Assembly (NCBI GenBank): GCA_017431185.1
Contig: JAFRLP010000029.1
Coordinates: 1 to 11,929 of the forward strand
DNA: 11,929 nt
Source of the DNA: Victivallales bacterium
Lineage (GTDB): Bacteria; Verrucomicrobiota; Lentisphaeria; Oligosphaerales; Oligosphaeraceae
Reading direction: 5' to 3'
A program made the position numbers and the translations under genes. Positions 1 through 4,986 of this stretch are shown in pieces. Every line of letters starts with the position of its first letter. Within the stretch, counting starts at the first letter, position 1. The notes below the pieces were generated by a model. The model saw only the letters and a program-made list of their open reading frames with translations. It made no database searches and had not been told where the DNA came from.

Positions 1-97
1 CCGCCGCGGGGGTGTATTCATCCTCCTCCAGCAGCGCTTCCACCGCCGGGGTCAGCAGCACGCTTTCCGCGGCCCCCCTGGGCTTGCGCCCCTTCAC
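1..97 (-). CDS. Possible partial gene after rpsF (N-terminal 32 codons only)
   Basis: A GTG codon at 97-95, two bases after the rpsF stop, opens a frame that stays free of stops to the window edge. The translation begins M/V-K-G-R-K-P-R-G and continues through a Leu/Glu-rich stretch (residues about 14-27). I do not recognise it. It does not resemble the start of SSB, S18 or L9, which often follow rpsF. Codons are strongly GC-ending (28 of 32), which suits coding DNA. There is only a weak purine stretch (GAAGAG) about 11 bases before the GTG. With 32 codons visible, this could also be an untranslated tail in a GC-rich spacer. Confidence 0.3.
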   Translation of the reverse strand, partial: MKGRKPRGAAESVLLTPAVEALLEEDEYTPAA

Positions 98-99
98 TG

Positions 100-516
100 T
101 CAATTGCGCTCTTCACGAGGAGCGCGGTAGGGACGGTCCTCCCGCTCAAACGAGTCGCTGAAGGTGTCCTCTTTGATGAGGCTCTCGTGCTCGGGCCTCG
201 GCGTGAAGACATCGTCATCCTGCCCATCCACGAAATCGAAGACGGCCAGACGGAGCACCGTCGCATTGAGGCGGTATTTCTCCAGCACAGCCGCCACGAA
301 GGGGCCTTCTGCCTCGACAACATAATCCCAATAGATGCCAGCCTTGCGCTTTTTGATGGGGTAGGTGAAAACACGCTGCTCCAGGCATTTGACACGCTTG
401 ACCGTGGCACCCAACTCCGCAAAGGCGGCCTCCATCTGGTCGGAGAAGGCTTTGCCGTTGGAACTGGCCTCGACCTTCTGGGGATCCAGAATCGCTACAA
501 CTTCGTACTTGTTCAA
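100..516 (-). CDS. rpsF: 30S ribosomal protein S6
   Basis: This is ribosomal protein S6 (138 aa), a small-subunit protein that binds 16S rRNA together with S18. The N-terminus NKYEVVAILDP is the typical first S6 strand, and the middle carries the family pattern (VKRVKCLEQRVFTYPIKK, then YRLNATVLRLAVF). The last 35 or so residues form a charged tail (ESLIKEDTFSDSFERED), longer than in the basic fold but common for S6. The start is a TTG at 516-514. No ATG fits, and a strong ribosome binding site AAGGAG lies 8 bases upstream, overlapping the pth TAA stop. The gene is 12 bases downstream of pth and is surely co-transcribed with rplY and pth. Confidence 0.95.
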   Translation of the reverse strand: MNKYEVVAILDPQKVEASSNGKAFSDQMEAAFAELGATVKRVKCLEQRVFTYPIKKRKAGIYWDYVVEAEGPFVAAVLEKYRLNATVLRLAVFDFVDGQDDDVFTPRPEHESLIKEDTFSDSFEREDRPYRAPREERN

Positions 517-528
517 CTCAGTTTCTCC

Positions 529-1191
529 TTACACTTTGGCATGGTCTTTGTCCGACCCGAAATCAACGGTCACACCACACGGCTCAATACCTTGACAGAC
601 GGATTGCTTCACAATCTCCGCCGCTTTGGACAGAACCGCCGCAACCATCTCTTCCGACTGGTCGGAGGCCCAGGTGCTGAGAACGTAGTCAATGACGTTC
701 TCCTCCCCAGACCGCGGTCTCCCAATACCCAGCCGAAGACGGGGGAAATCCTCCGTCCCCAGGCTTTCCGCAATGGAGGCGACACCCCGATGACCGCCGC
801 TGGAGCCTCGACTGCGCAGGCGCAGCCGTCCCAACGGCAAATCCAGGTCATCGCAGATCACCAGCATTCGGGAGGGAGAGATTCCCAAATGCCTAATGAC
901 CTCCGCCACTGCCAGGCCACTGGAGTTCATGAAGGTGAGCGGTTTGAGGCAATACGCCTCCACATCCGCTGTCAGTCGTGCGCGCAAAAGAAGACCTTGC
1001 GCGGGCTGCCAGGCATCAGGGGTCACGTTCAGCGCCTCCTGAAGCAGGCAATCCAAAGTCAGGAAACCCGCATTGTGCCTAGTATCGGCATACTCCGCAC
1101 CTGGATTCCCCAAACCCACAACCAACTCCGCCTGTCTTGACACCAATTGCGTGTTTTCACTCGCAACATCTGCCAGGCTAGTGGTTTCCAT
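529..1191 (-). CDS. pth: Peptidyl-tRNA hydrolase (Pth)
   Basis: Pth cleaves the ester bond of peptidyl-tRNAs that drop off the ribosome and so recycles tRNA. Visible family motifs, in order: VVGLGNPG with the substrate-binding Asn, TRHNAGF with the catalytic His (equivalent to E. coli His20), LKPLTFMNSSG (Asn68 equivalent), ICDDLDLPLG (Asp93 equivalent), and GSSGGHRGVASI. In the last motif the usual Asn of GGHNG (Asn114 in E. coli) is Arg. The start is uncertain. I chose the ATG nearest the core (1191, 220 aa); an ATG at 1212 and a TTG at 1239 are in frame, and none has a good ribosome binding site. About 20 residues precede the normal family N-terminus. The gene follows rplY by about 50 bases or less and precedes rpsF by 12. 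Confidence 0.92.
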   Translation of the reverse strand: METTSLADVASENTQLVSRQAELVVGLGNPGAEYADTRHNAGFLTLDCLLQEALNVTPDAWQPAQGLLLRARLTADVEAYCLKPLTFMNSSGLAVAEVIRHLGISPSRMLVICDDLDLPLGRLRLRSRGSSGGHRGVASIAESLGTEDFPRLRLGIGRPRSGEENVIDYVLSTWASDQSEEMVAAVLSKAAEIVKQSVCQGIEPCGVTVDFGSDKDHAKV

Positions 1192-1242
1192 TTGCAAACT
1201 ATCAAACAGCATGCGGCAGTCTTGGCCAGGCTGCCGCAATCC

Positions 1243-1878
1243 TTACTTCTTCGCGTCGGCGGCGGGGGCTTCAGCGGCGGCCGCTTCGCCCTCGGCGGAT
1301 GCGGCTTCCTCAGCGGCAGGTTCAGCGGCTGCGTGCGGTGCCTTGCAGGTGAAGACGATGAGGTCGCCGGACACTGCGGGAGTGACTCCCTGCGGATAGG
1401 CCAGGTCCTTGACGTGCAACTGGTGGTTCAGTTCCAGTGCCGTGACATCGACCAGAATGTGCTCGGGCATGTCGGTCGGCAGGGACTTGACTTCAATTTC
1501 CATCATGACCTGCTCCAACTGACCGCCTTCCTTGGCGCCAATCGGCTCACCCTCGTGGATGACTGGAACCGTGCTGGTGACCACTTCGTCCATCTTCACT
1601 TCCTGGAAATCCAGGTGCAGGAAGAAATCCTTCAGGGGGTCGCGCTGGATGTCCTTGACGACGGCCAGTTTCTTTTCCTCTCCTTCGCAGACAATCTCCA
1701 CCAGCCCCGAATGGGCTGTGACCTTCTCTGCGTCAGCAGGGCTTACCGTAATGGATGCGGCTGCATTGCCGTGGCCGTAAACGACCGCGGGGACGAACCC
1801 AGCGCGGCGAATGCGGCGGGCATTGGCCGAACCGAGCGCGTCGCGCTTGGTGGCGGTGATGCTAACTGTTTTGCTCAT
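1243..1878 (-). CDS. rplY: 50S ribosomal protein L25, long (CTC/TL5) form
   Basis: This is a 211-aa protein of the L25/TL5/CTC type, which binds 5S rRNA in the large subunit. The N-terminal L25 domain covers about residues 1-95, with the conserved RRAGFVPAVVYGHG at about 24-37 and a DPLKDFFLHLDF element near 80-91. The C-terminal TL5 domain covers about 97-182, with MPEHILVDVTALELNHQLHV as a clear family stretch. Beyond about residue 183 is a low-complexity Ala/Glu tail ending in Lys-Lys, seen in long L25 forms. ATG at 1878 is the only sensible start; the site before it (AAGAG, about 9 bases away) is weak. It is the first gene of rplY-pth-rpsF, about 60 bases after a good promoter. Confidence 0.95.
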   Translation of the reverse strand: MSKTVSITATKRDALGSANARRIRRAGFVPAVVYGHGNAAASITVSPADAEKVTAHSGLVEIVCEGEEKKLAVVKDIQRDPLKDFFLHLDFQEVKMDEVVTSTVPVIHEGEPIGAKEGGQLEQVMMEIEVKSLPTDMPEHILVDVTALELNHQLHVKDLAYPQGVTPAVSGDLIVFTCKAPHAAAEPAAEEAASAEGEAAAAEAPAADAKK

Positions 1879-1945
1879 GGTTGTTTGCTCTTTTGCTTGG
1901 CTGTCGATAGACGGACTTCAAATTATCTACCGAATGAAACAATGT

Positions 1946-1974
1946 AATATAATGCCAATTTTTCCAATAACCAA
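1946..1974 (-). promoter_or_regulatory. Sigma-70-like promoter for rplY-pth-rpsF
   Basis: On the minus strand a -35 TTGGTT (1974-1969) is followed after 17 bases by a -10 TATATT (1951-1946). This places the start of transcription near 1939 and leaves a leader of about 60 bases before the rplY ATG. The -35 overlaps a small palindrome, AACC-GATT-GGTT, in an AT-rich island between two GC-richer genes. No mapped start is available, so this rests on consensus and position only. Confidence 0.55.
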
Positions 1975-1984
1975 TCGGTTTGCG

Positions 1985-2013
1985 AAAAAAATGCGACAAA
2001 GGCGAAAATGTCG
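1985..2013 (-). terminator. Possible weak intrinsic terminator after prmA
   Basis: About 70 bases after the prmA stop the minus strand forms CGACA, a 10-base loop, then TGTCG, followed by CA and seven T residues (1991-1985). The stem is only 5 base pairs, so efficiency is doubtful. It lies just upstream of the rplY promoter, the right place to separate the two units. A stronger GC hairpin without a T tract sits closer to prmA at 2062-2081. Confidence 0.4.
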
Positions 2014-2061
2014 TAAGGTCTTGGTGGCAGTTATGCGCACTGTCCGTGCCTCTGTTGTGTG

Positions 2062-2081
2062 CCCGCGCTGCAAGGCGCGGG
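2062..2081 (-). other. GC-rich hairpin just after the prmA stop
   Basis: Three bases past the prmA stop codon the minus strand reads CCCGCGC, a 6-base loop, and GCGCGGG, a perfect 7-bp stem. No run of T follows, so it is not a classical intrinsic terminator. It could protect the 3' end of the prmA transcript or assist termination at the T tract further on. Confidence 0.4.
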
Positions 2082-2084
2082 GAA

Positions 2085-2963
2085 TCAGCCGCGCCGAAAC
2101 AGTCCGCTCGTCCACTCTTGGATGGTCACGCGGGAGAGTTCCTGGCAACCCGCTGCGCAGAATTTCTGAAGCAGAGCCTCGTATTGCTCGGTGAGGATAC
2201 CCGAAAGAATGAGCCAGCCGCCTGGTCTGGCGAGGCCCTTGACGTCCTCCACGTGTTCGGTCAGGATGCTGGCAAGGATGTTGGCCACCGCGACATCAGC
2301 GGGTTGGGACGGGGTGTATTCCCCGAGAGCGGCGCAGGAGACCGTCACGCTGGTCACGCCCGCCGTCGTCAGATTTTCCAGAGATTGCCCGATGCAGTCA
2401 GGGTCGTTGTCAAAGGCCTCGATTCTGCCATAGCCTAGCAGGGCAGCCGCAATGGAGAGGATTCCGCTGCCAGTGCCTGCGTCGATCAGGGAGAGACCAG
2501 CGCCGTTTTCACGTTGCAGGCGGTCCAGAAATTGGAGACATGCCTTGGTGGTGCCATGGTAGCCAGTGCCGAAGCACATGCCAGGGTCTATCGGCACCAC
2601 AATGTCCCCAGGCGCGGACGTGTACTCCTCCCAGGAGGGTTTGACCACCAGTCTCTCCGAGGCGCGGAAGGTGTGGAAGTTCTTTTTCCAGGAGTTCGCC
2701 CAATCTTCCTGGCGCATCTCCTTGACTTCAATTTGGGGCTGCTCGGCCAGCAGTTCCGTCCAGTCCAAAAGATAGGTCCGCACTTGTTCTGCCAAGGCTT
2801 CCGCAGATGCGGCGTCATCGGCCAGCAGGAAGGTCTGGGCGCGTCTGGTCTCCACGTCACTGAATGAGGAGGGCGTCAATTCCAGGGCGGAAAGCGCCTC
2901 CTCCAATACAGGGACATCCTCGGCTGGCGAGGCGATGACGACCACATGGATGGTTGATGACAT
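2085..2963 (-). CDS. prmA: Ribosomal protein L11 methyltransferase (PrmA)
   Basis: PrmA is an S-adenosylmethionine-dependent enzyme that trimethylates ribosomal protein L11. The 292-aa product fits the usual length. An N-terminal L11-recognition domain (about 1-95, ending with EDWANSWKKNF) is followed by the conserved DPGMCFGTGYHGTT at 126-139 (E. coli-type DPGLAFGTGTHPTT) and the SAM-binding glycine loop DAGTGSGILS at 161-170. A DNDP acidic motif follows at 185-188, with the VANIL motif near 226-230. I chose ATG at 2963 because AGGAGA lies 6 bases upstream; a GTG ten codons further up falls inside a terminator hairpin and is unlikely. The ribosome binding site lies directly behind the terminator of the small basic protein gene. 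Confidence 0.94.
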   Translation of the reverse strand: MSSTIHVVVIASPAEDVPVLEEALSALELTPSSFSDVETRRAQTFLLADDAASAEALAEQVRTYLLDWTELLAEQPQIEVKEMRQEDWANSWKKNFHTFRASERLVVKPSWEEYTSAPGDIVVPIDPGMCFGTGYHGTTKACLQFLDRLQRENGAGLSLIDAGTGSGILSIAAALLGYGRIEAFDNDPDCIGQSLENLTTAGVTSVTVSCAALGEYTPSQPADVAVANILASILTEHVEDVKGLARPGGWLILSGILTEQYEALLQKFCAAGCQELSRVTIQEWTSGLFRRG

Positions 2964-2979
2964 AGGCAGTCTCCTGGCG

Positions 2980-3011
2980 AAAAAAAGCCGCACCCGTGGG
3001 GCGGATGCGGC
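2980..3011 (-). terminator. Strong intrinsic terminator after the small basic protein gene
   Basis: On the minus strand GCCGCATCCG (3011-3002), a 5-base loop, and CGGGTGCGGC (2996-2987) form a 10-bp stem with one G-U pair, followed at once by seven T residues (2986-2980). This is a textbook intrinsic terminator, 21 bases past the stop codon of the small basic protein gene. It ends only 4 bases before the ribosome binding site of prmA, so there is no room for a separate prmA promoter between them. Confidence 0.88.
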
Positions 3012-3032
3012 AAAAGGATAACCGACGGTGGA

Positions 3033-3188
3033 TTACTCCTCGGGCTTGGTCTTGGGAAGTCCCCAAGCGCGGTCGCCATCCTTGTAGCGGCCTTCTTTCT
3101 TGAGCTGGTCAATGCGCTCATAACGCTTGAGAACGTTCCGTTTCTCGGCGATGGCGCCCTTGGTCTTCAAACTGGGATGCAAAGACAT
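3033..3188 (-). CDS. Small basic protein (51 aa), PVC-group conserved family
   Basis: This short gene encodes a 51-residue, Lys/Arg-rich protein beginning MSLHPSLKTKGAIAEKRNVL and ending GLPKTKPEE. The start (M-S-x-H-P-S-L), the core (KRNVLKRYERIDQLKKEGR) and the end (KTKP-acidic) match the family I recall as TIGR04137, a small basic protein of Chlamydiae, Verrucomicrobia and relatives. Its function is not established to my knowledge; the charge suggests RNA or ribosome binding. The start is secure: AAGGAG ends about 8 bases before the ATG at 3188. It has its own good promoter and terminator, which suggests a short, abundant transcript. It lies directly upstream of prmA, among translation genes. 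Confidence 0.9.
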   Translation of the reverse strand: MSLHPSLKTKGAIAEKRNVLKRYERIDQLKKEGRYKDGDRAWGLPKTKPEE

Positions 3189-3226
3189 TTCTTTGTCTCC
3201 TTATGATGGTTGGTATGAACTGAAAT

Positions 3227-3291
3227 CTGATGATTTAACTCTTTAATATAACCCCTTGACTTTATTTTTCAAATGCCTTCCCTGATGATTT
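3227..3291. repeat. Ten-base direct repeat flanking the small basic protein promoter
   Basis: The plus-strand sequence CTGATGATTT occurs at 3227-3236 and again, without mismatch, at 3282-3291, 55 bases apart. One copy lies just downstream of the proposed -10 and the other about 10 bases upstream of the -35. Such placement could suit a pair of operator sites, but this is inferred from position alone. Confidence 0.45.
3245..3272 (-). promoter_or_regulatory. Sigma-70-like promoter for the small basic protein gene
   Basis: A -35 TTGAAA (3272-3267) is followed after 16 bases by a -10 TATATT (3250-3245) on the minus strand. The predicted start near 3238 gives a leader of about 50 bases. The -10 hexamer and the following A match the -10 region proposed for rplY. 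The core is flanked by a 10-base direct repeat and preceded by TTTGTC half-sites. Confidence 0.6.
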
Positions 3292-3316
3292 GTCTTGATT
3301 TGTCTTGTATGACAAA
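3289..3316. repeat. TTTGTC direct and inverted half-sites upstream of the promoter
   Basis: On the plus strand TTTGTCTTGA (3289-3298) is followed immediately by TTTGTCTTGT (3299-3308), a tandem decamer. The second copy also forms an inverted repeat with GACAAA at 3311-3316 (TTTGTC, six bases, GACAAA). The arrangement resembles a protein-binding site with 10-base, one-turn spacing, about 17-44 bases upstream of the -35. It lies between the DUF3791 gene and the small basic protein promoter. Confidence 0.4.
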
Positions 3317-3325
3317 AAAACTTGG

Positions 3326-3598
3326 TCACCCATGGGGGCTGGGGGAAGTTTGGAATGTGCCGCCAGCATCTTCGCCGTTGCCATTCGCAACGCCTATTGC
3401 GAGGCGTTCCGCCGTGAGTCGGTCGATGTCGTCAAAGGCGTTTTCGAGGCACTCCACGTGGTAGAGTTCGTAGAGGCCATAGATGAACTCCGTCAAGTCC
3501 AGCGCATCCCATTGGGCCAGAACCTTGTCGGCGGTCGTGCCCTTGTGAGCCGCATACCCCTCCAGCAGGTAGATGAAGAAATCGCCTTCCTTGGACAT
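3326..3598 (-). CDS. DUF3791-like protein (third gene of the DUF3990 module)
   Basis: This 90-aa cytosolic-looking protein has no signal peptide or membrane segment. Residues about 6-65 fit my memory of DUF3791: an opening helix (FFIYLLEGYAAHKGTTADKV), then LTEFIYGLYELYHVECLENAFDDID, which matches the family pattern of a Tyr-x-x-Leu/Tyr-His turn followed by an acidic helix. The last 20 residues are Gly/Pro/Ser-rich and probably disordered. ATG at 3598 has a clear site GAGGAG nine bases upstream, lying inside the end of the preceding gene; the intergenic gap is 3 bases. DUF3791 genes are often found beside DUF3990 genes, as here. Its role is unknown; an antitoxin, immunity or specificity partner is possible. 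Confidence 0.75.
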   Translation of the reverse strand: MSKEGDFFIYLLEGYAAHKGTTADKVLAQWDALDLTEFIYGLYELYHVECLENAFDDIDRLTAERLAIGVANGNGEDAGGTFQTSPSPHG

Positions 3599-3601
3599 GG
3601 C

Positions 3602-3847
3602 TCAACACTCCTCACGGATATACACGGAGTTGCGCGGGTCCCCTGTCACCTTCTCGGCCTCCCACAGTTCAAAGATGACCAGCGGGCTGAACGTGTAGAG
3701 CAGGGTCTCCCTGTCCAACAGCATCTGATAGGTCTCGGACTGAAGGAAAGAGCGGATGGCGGCCAAATCGTCCAGCCCGTATTTCTCCATAATGGCATGT
3801 GTGACGTGGCGGTCAAAAAAATCCATTTGGCGGGCTTGCGGCGTCAT
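3602..3847 (-). CDS. Small helical partner protein between DUF3990 and DUF3791 genes
   Basis: This 81-aa protein has no signal peptide. It is predicted helical at residues 6-45 (RQMDFFDRHVTHAIMEKYG, then DDLAAIRSFLQSETYQMLLD). It continues with TLLYTFSPLVIFELWEAEK and ends in TGDPRNSVYIREEC. I recall similar short proteins beside DUF3990/DUF3791 genes in Clostridia and Bacteroides but cannot give a family name. The ATG at 3847 overlaps the DUF3990 stop by four bases (ATGA), so translation is probably coupled. An in-frame ATG at 3826 is an alternative; neither has a strong ribosome binding site. The strict coupling suggests that it works with, or restrains, the DUF3990 protein. Confidence 0.72.
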   Translation of the reverse strand: MTPQARQMDFFDRHVTHAIMEKYGLDDLAAIRSFLQSETYQMLLDRETLLYTFSPLVIFELWEAEKVTGDPRNSVYIREEC

Positions 3848-4326
3848 GGGATTACCCTGCTTTGGCGAAAGGTCAGAAAATCCAGGGAACGTTCCGTGCG
3901 AAATGCATATTGGTCAGTCAGTTTCTGGGGCAGCAGTCTGGCAATGGCCTCGTCACGGGAGTATTTCCCGTCCAGATAATCGTCCAGGACAACAAGGGTG
4001 GTGTCATTTGCCACTGGTCCGATTACCAGGTCGTAGGATGTCGGTTGGGGGATATTCTTGCGGTTGTCCACCACAAAGTCAAGCCAGGACGCATTTGGCG
4101 CGGGAAAGACCAAAGTTGACAGCACCATCGCCCCCTCGGCATCAAAGTCAAACTCGCTGACGATGACATTGCCTGATTTGCGTCGGTCAAACACCCCCTT
4201 GGCCCATCTCGATGCCTGGGAGATGCTTGACGTCAGATAGAACCCCTGCCCAAAATCCAATTTCCGCTGGCTGGGAAGAATTTTCGGCTGAATTACCTCA
4301 ACGTTGCTCCCGTGGTATAAAAGCAT
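3844..4326 (-). CDS. DUF3990 protein, ADP-ribosyltransferase-like
   Basis: This 160-aa protein matches the DUF3990 family, which I recall as grouped with the ADP-ribosyltransferase fold. Seen in the sequence: LYHGSN at residues 3-8 (His5 would be the first residue of an H-Y-E type NAD pocket), LDFGQGFYLT at 23-32 (Tyr30), an acidic middle, a YDLVIGPVANDTT element, and QKLTDQYAFRTERSLDFL near the end, where Gln139 or Glu145 would be the third-position residue. No signal peptide is present. ATG at 4326 lies 3 bases after the TGA of the upstream pilin gene and has no ribosome binding site, which suggests coupling to it. Modification of a protein or nucleic acid is inferred; the target is unknown. 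Confidence 0.8.
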   Translation of the reverse strand: MLLYHGSNVEVIQPKILPSQRKLDFGQGFYLTSSISQASRWAKGVFDRRKSGNVIVSEFDFDAEGAMVLSTLVFPAPNASWLDFVVDNRKNIPQPTSYDLVIGPVANDTTLVVLDDYLDGKYSRDEAIARLLPQKLTDQYAFRTERSLDFLTFRQSRVIP

Positions 4327-4329
4327 CAA

Positions 4330-4962
4330 TCAGTTAAGCGTGTTCCAGTAATGATTGCCGCTTTTGATGATTTCCGTTGCATCAATGGCCTCGGCATGGC
4401 CATCCACCATCAGGTAGTTGGCGCGCTTGCCACTGTGGCGGTCTCTGCTGACGCCAGCGCCTGTCCCGTCGCTTGTGGTCATGGCCCCTGAACCCTGGTC
4501 AGTGTTCGGTCCCAGGGAGACGGAGGTGGAAGCGCGCTCCACATCGTACAGTTTCTTGCGCCTGGCGCTGCCCGTCACATGCACATTGGAGTTGGCGATA
4601 TATGAAAGCTGGTCAGAAGAGGAGTTATTGTTACCCACGCCATTGATTTGAGCCTTGTAGGAATTGTCTTCATCGGCATCGGGGCAGATGAACACTTTTG
4701 TGTCCTTTGCATAGTCGAATAGCGTGTCAGCCCAGTTCCCGTTTGCGTCATGGTCGACTCCCCCAGTGAAGATGAAATTCTGGTTGTCCGTGGAGTAACC
4801 CTTCTCGGCGATGCCGAGTTGGCGGAGGTTGTTGGCGCATGCAGTTTCATGTGCGCGCTTCATGGCGCCGTTGATGGCGGGCATCAGAAGCCCCGCCAGA
4901 ACCACGATGATGCCGATGACCGTCAACAGTTCGACCAGGGTGAAGGAATGGATGCGTTTCAT
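4330..4962 (-). CDS. Prepilin-like protein with C-terminal H-x10-DG motif
   Basis: This 210-aa protein has a type IV prepilin N-terminus: leader MKRIHS, then FTLVELLTVIGIIVVLAGLL with Glu at +5. The residue before the expected cut is Ser, not Gly. After the helix it reads GAMKRAHETACANNLRQLG, the pattern typical of the large prepilin families of Lentisphaerae and Planctomycetes. The C-terminal RDRHSGKRANYLMVDGHAEAI resembles the H-X9-DG motif but with ten spacer residues. VFICPDADED near residue 90 fits the family. The start is secure, with GAGGAGA six bases upstream. It follows the GspG-like gene by 24 bases and precedes the DUF3990 gene by 3. It is probably an exported pseudopilin or pilin-like surface protein. 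Confidence 0.85.
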   Translation of the reverse strand: MKRIHSFTLVELLTVIGIIVVLAGLLMPAINGAMKRAHETACANNLRQLGIAEKGYSTDNQNFIFTGGVDHDANGNWADTLFDYAKDTKVFICPDADEDNSYKAQINGVGNNNSSSDQLSYIANSNVHVTGSARRKKLYDVERASTSVSLGPNTDQGSGAMTTSDGTGAGVSRDRHSGKRANYLMVDGHAEAIDATEIIKSGNHYWNTLN

Positions 4963-4986
4963 GGTATGTCTCCTCTTGGTGAGTTA

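Noticed and set aside
187..1140. Long open frame (317 codons) on the plus strand opposite pth and rpsF
   Set aside because: It lies antisense to two well-matched essential genes, spans their junction, and its translation resembles no protein family.
1927..2148. Minus-strand open frame of 73 codons between prmA and rplY
   Set aside because: It overlaps the end of prmA, crosses the proposed terminator and the rplY promoter, and has no ribosome binding site.
2964..2993. Upstream GTG start for prmA, adding ten residues
   Set aside because: It falls inside the terminator hairpin and T tract, whereas the ATG at 2963 has a well-placed AGGAGA.
3314..3345. Possible terminator after the DUF3791 gene (seven T residues on the minus strand just after its stop)
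   Set aside because: I could not form a clean stem next to the T run; only short, mismatched pairings are possible.
3305..3979. Plus-strand open frame of 224 codons opposite the DUF3990 module
   Set aside because: The minus-strand genes here have coupled starts and stops and family motifs; the plus-strand frame has none.
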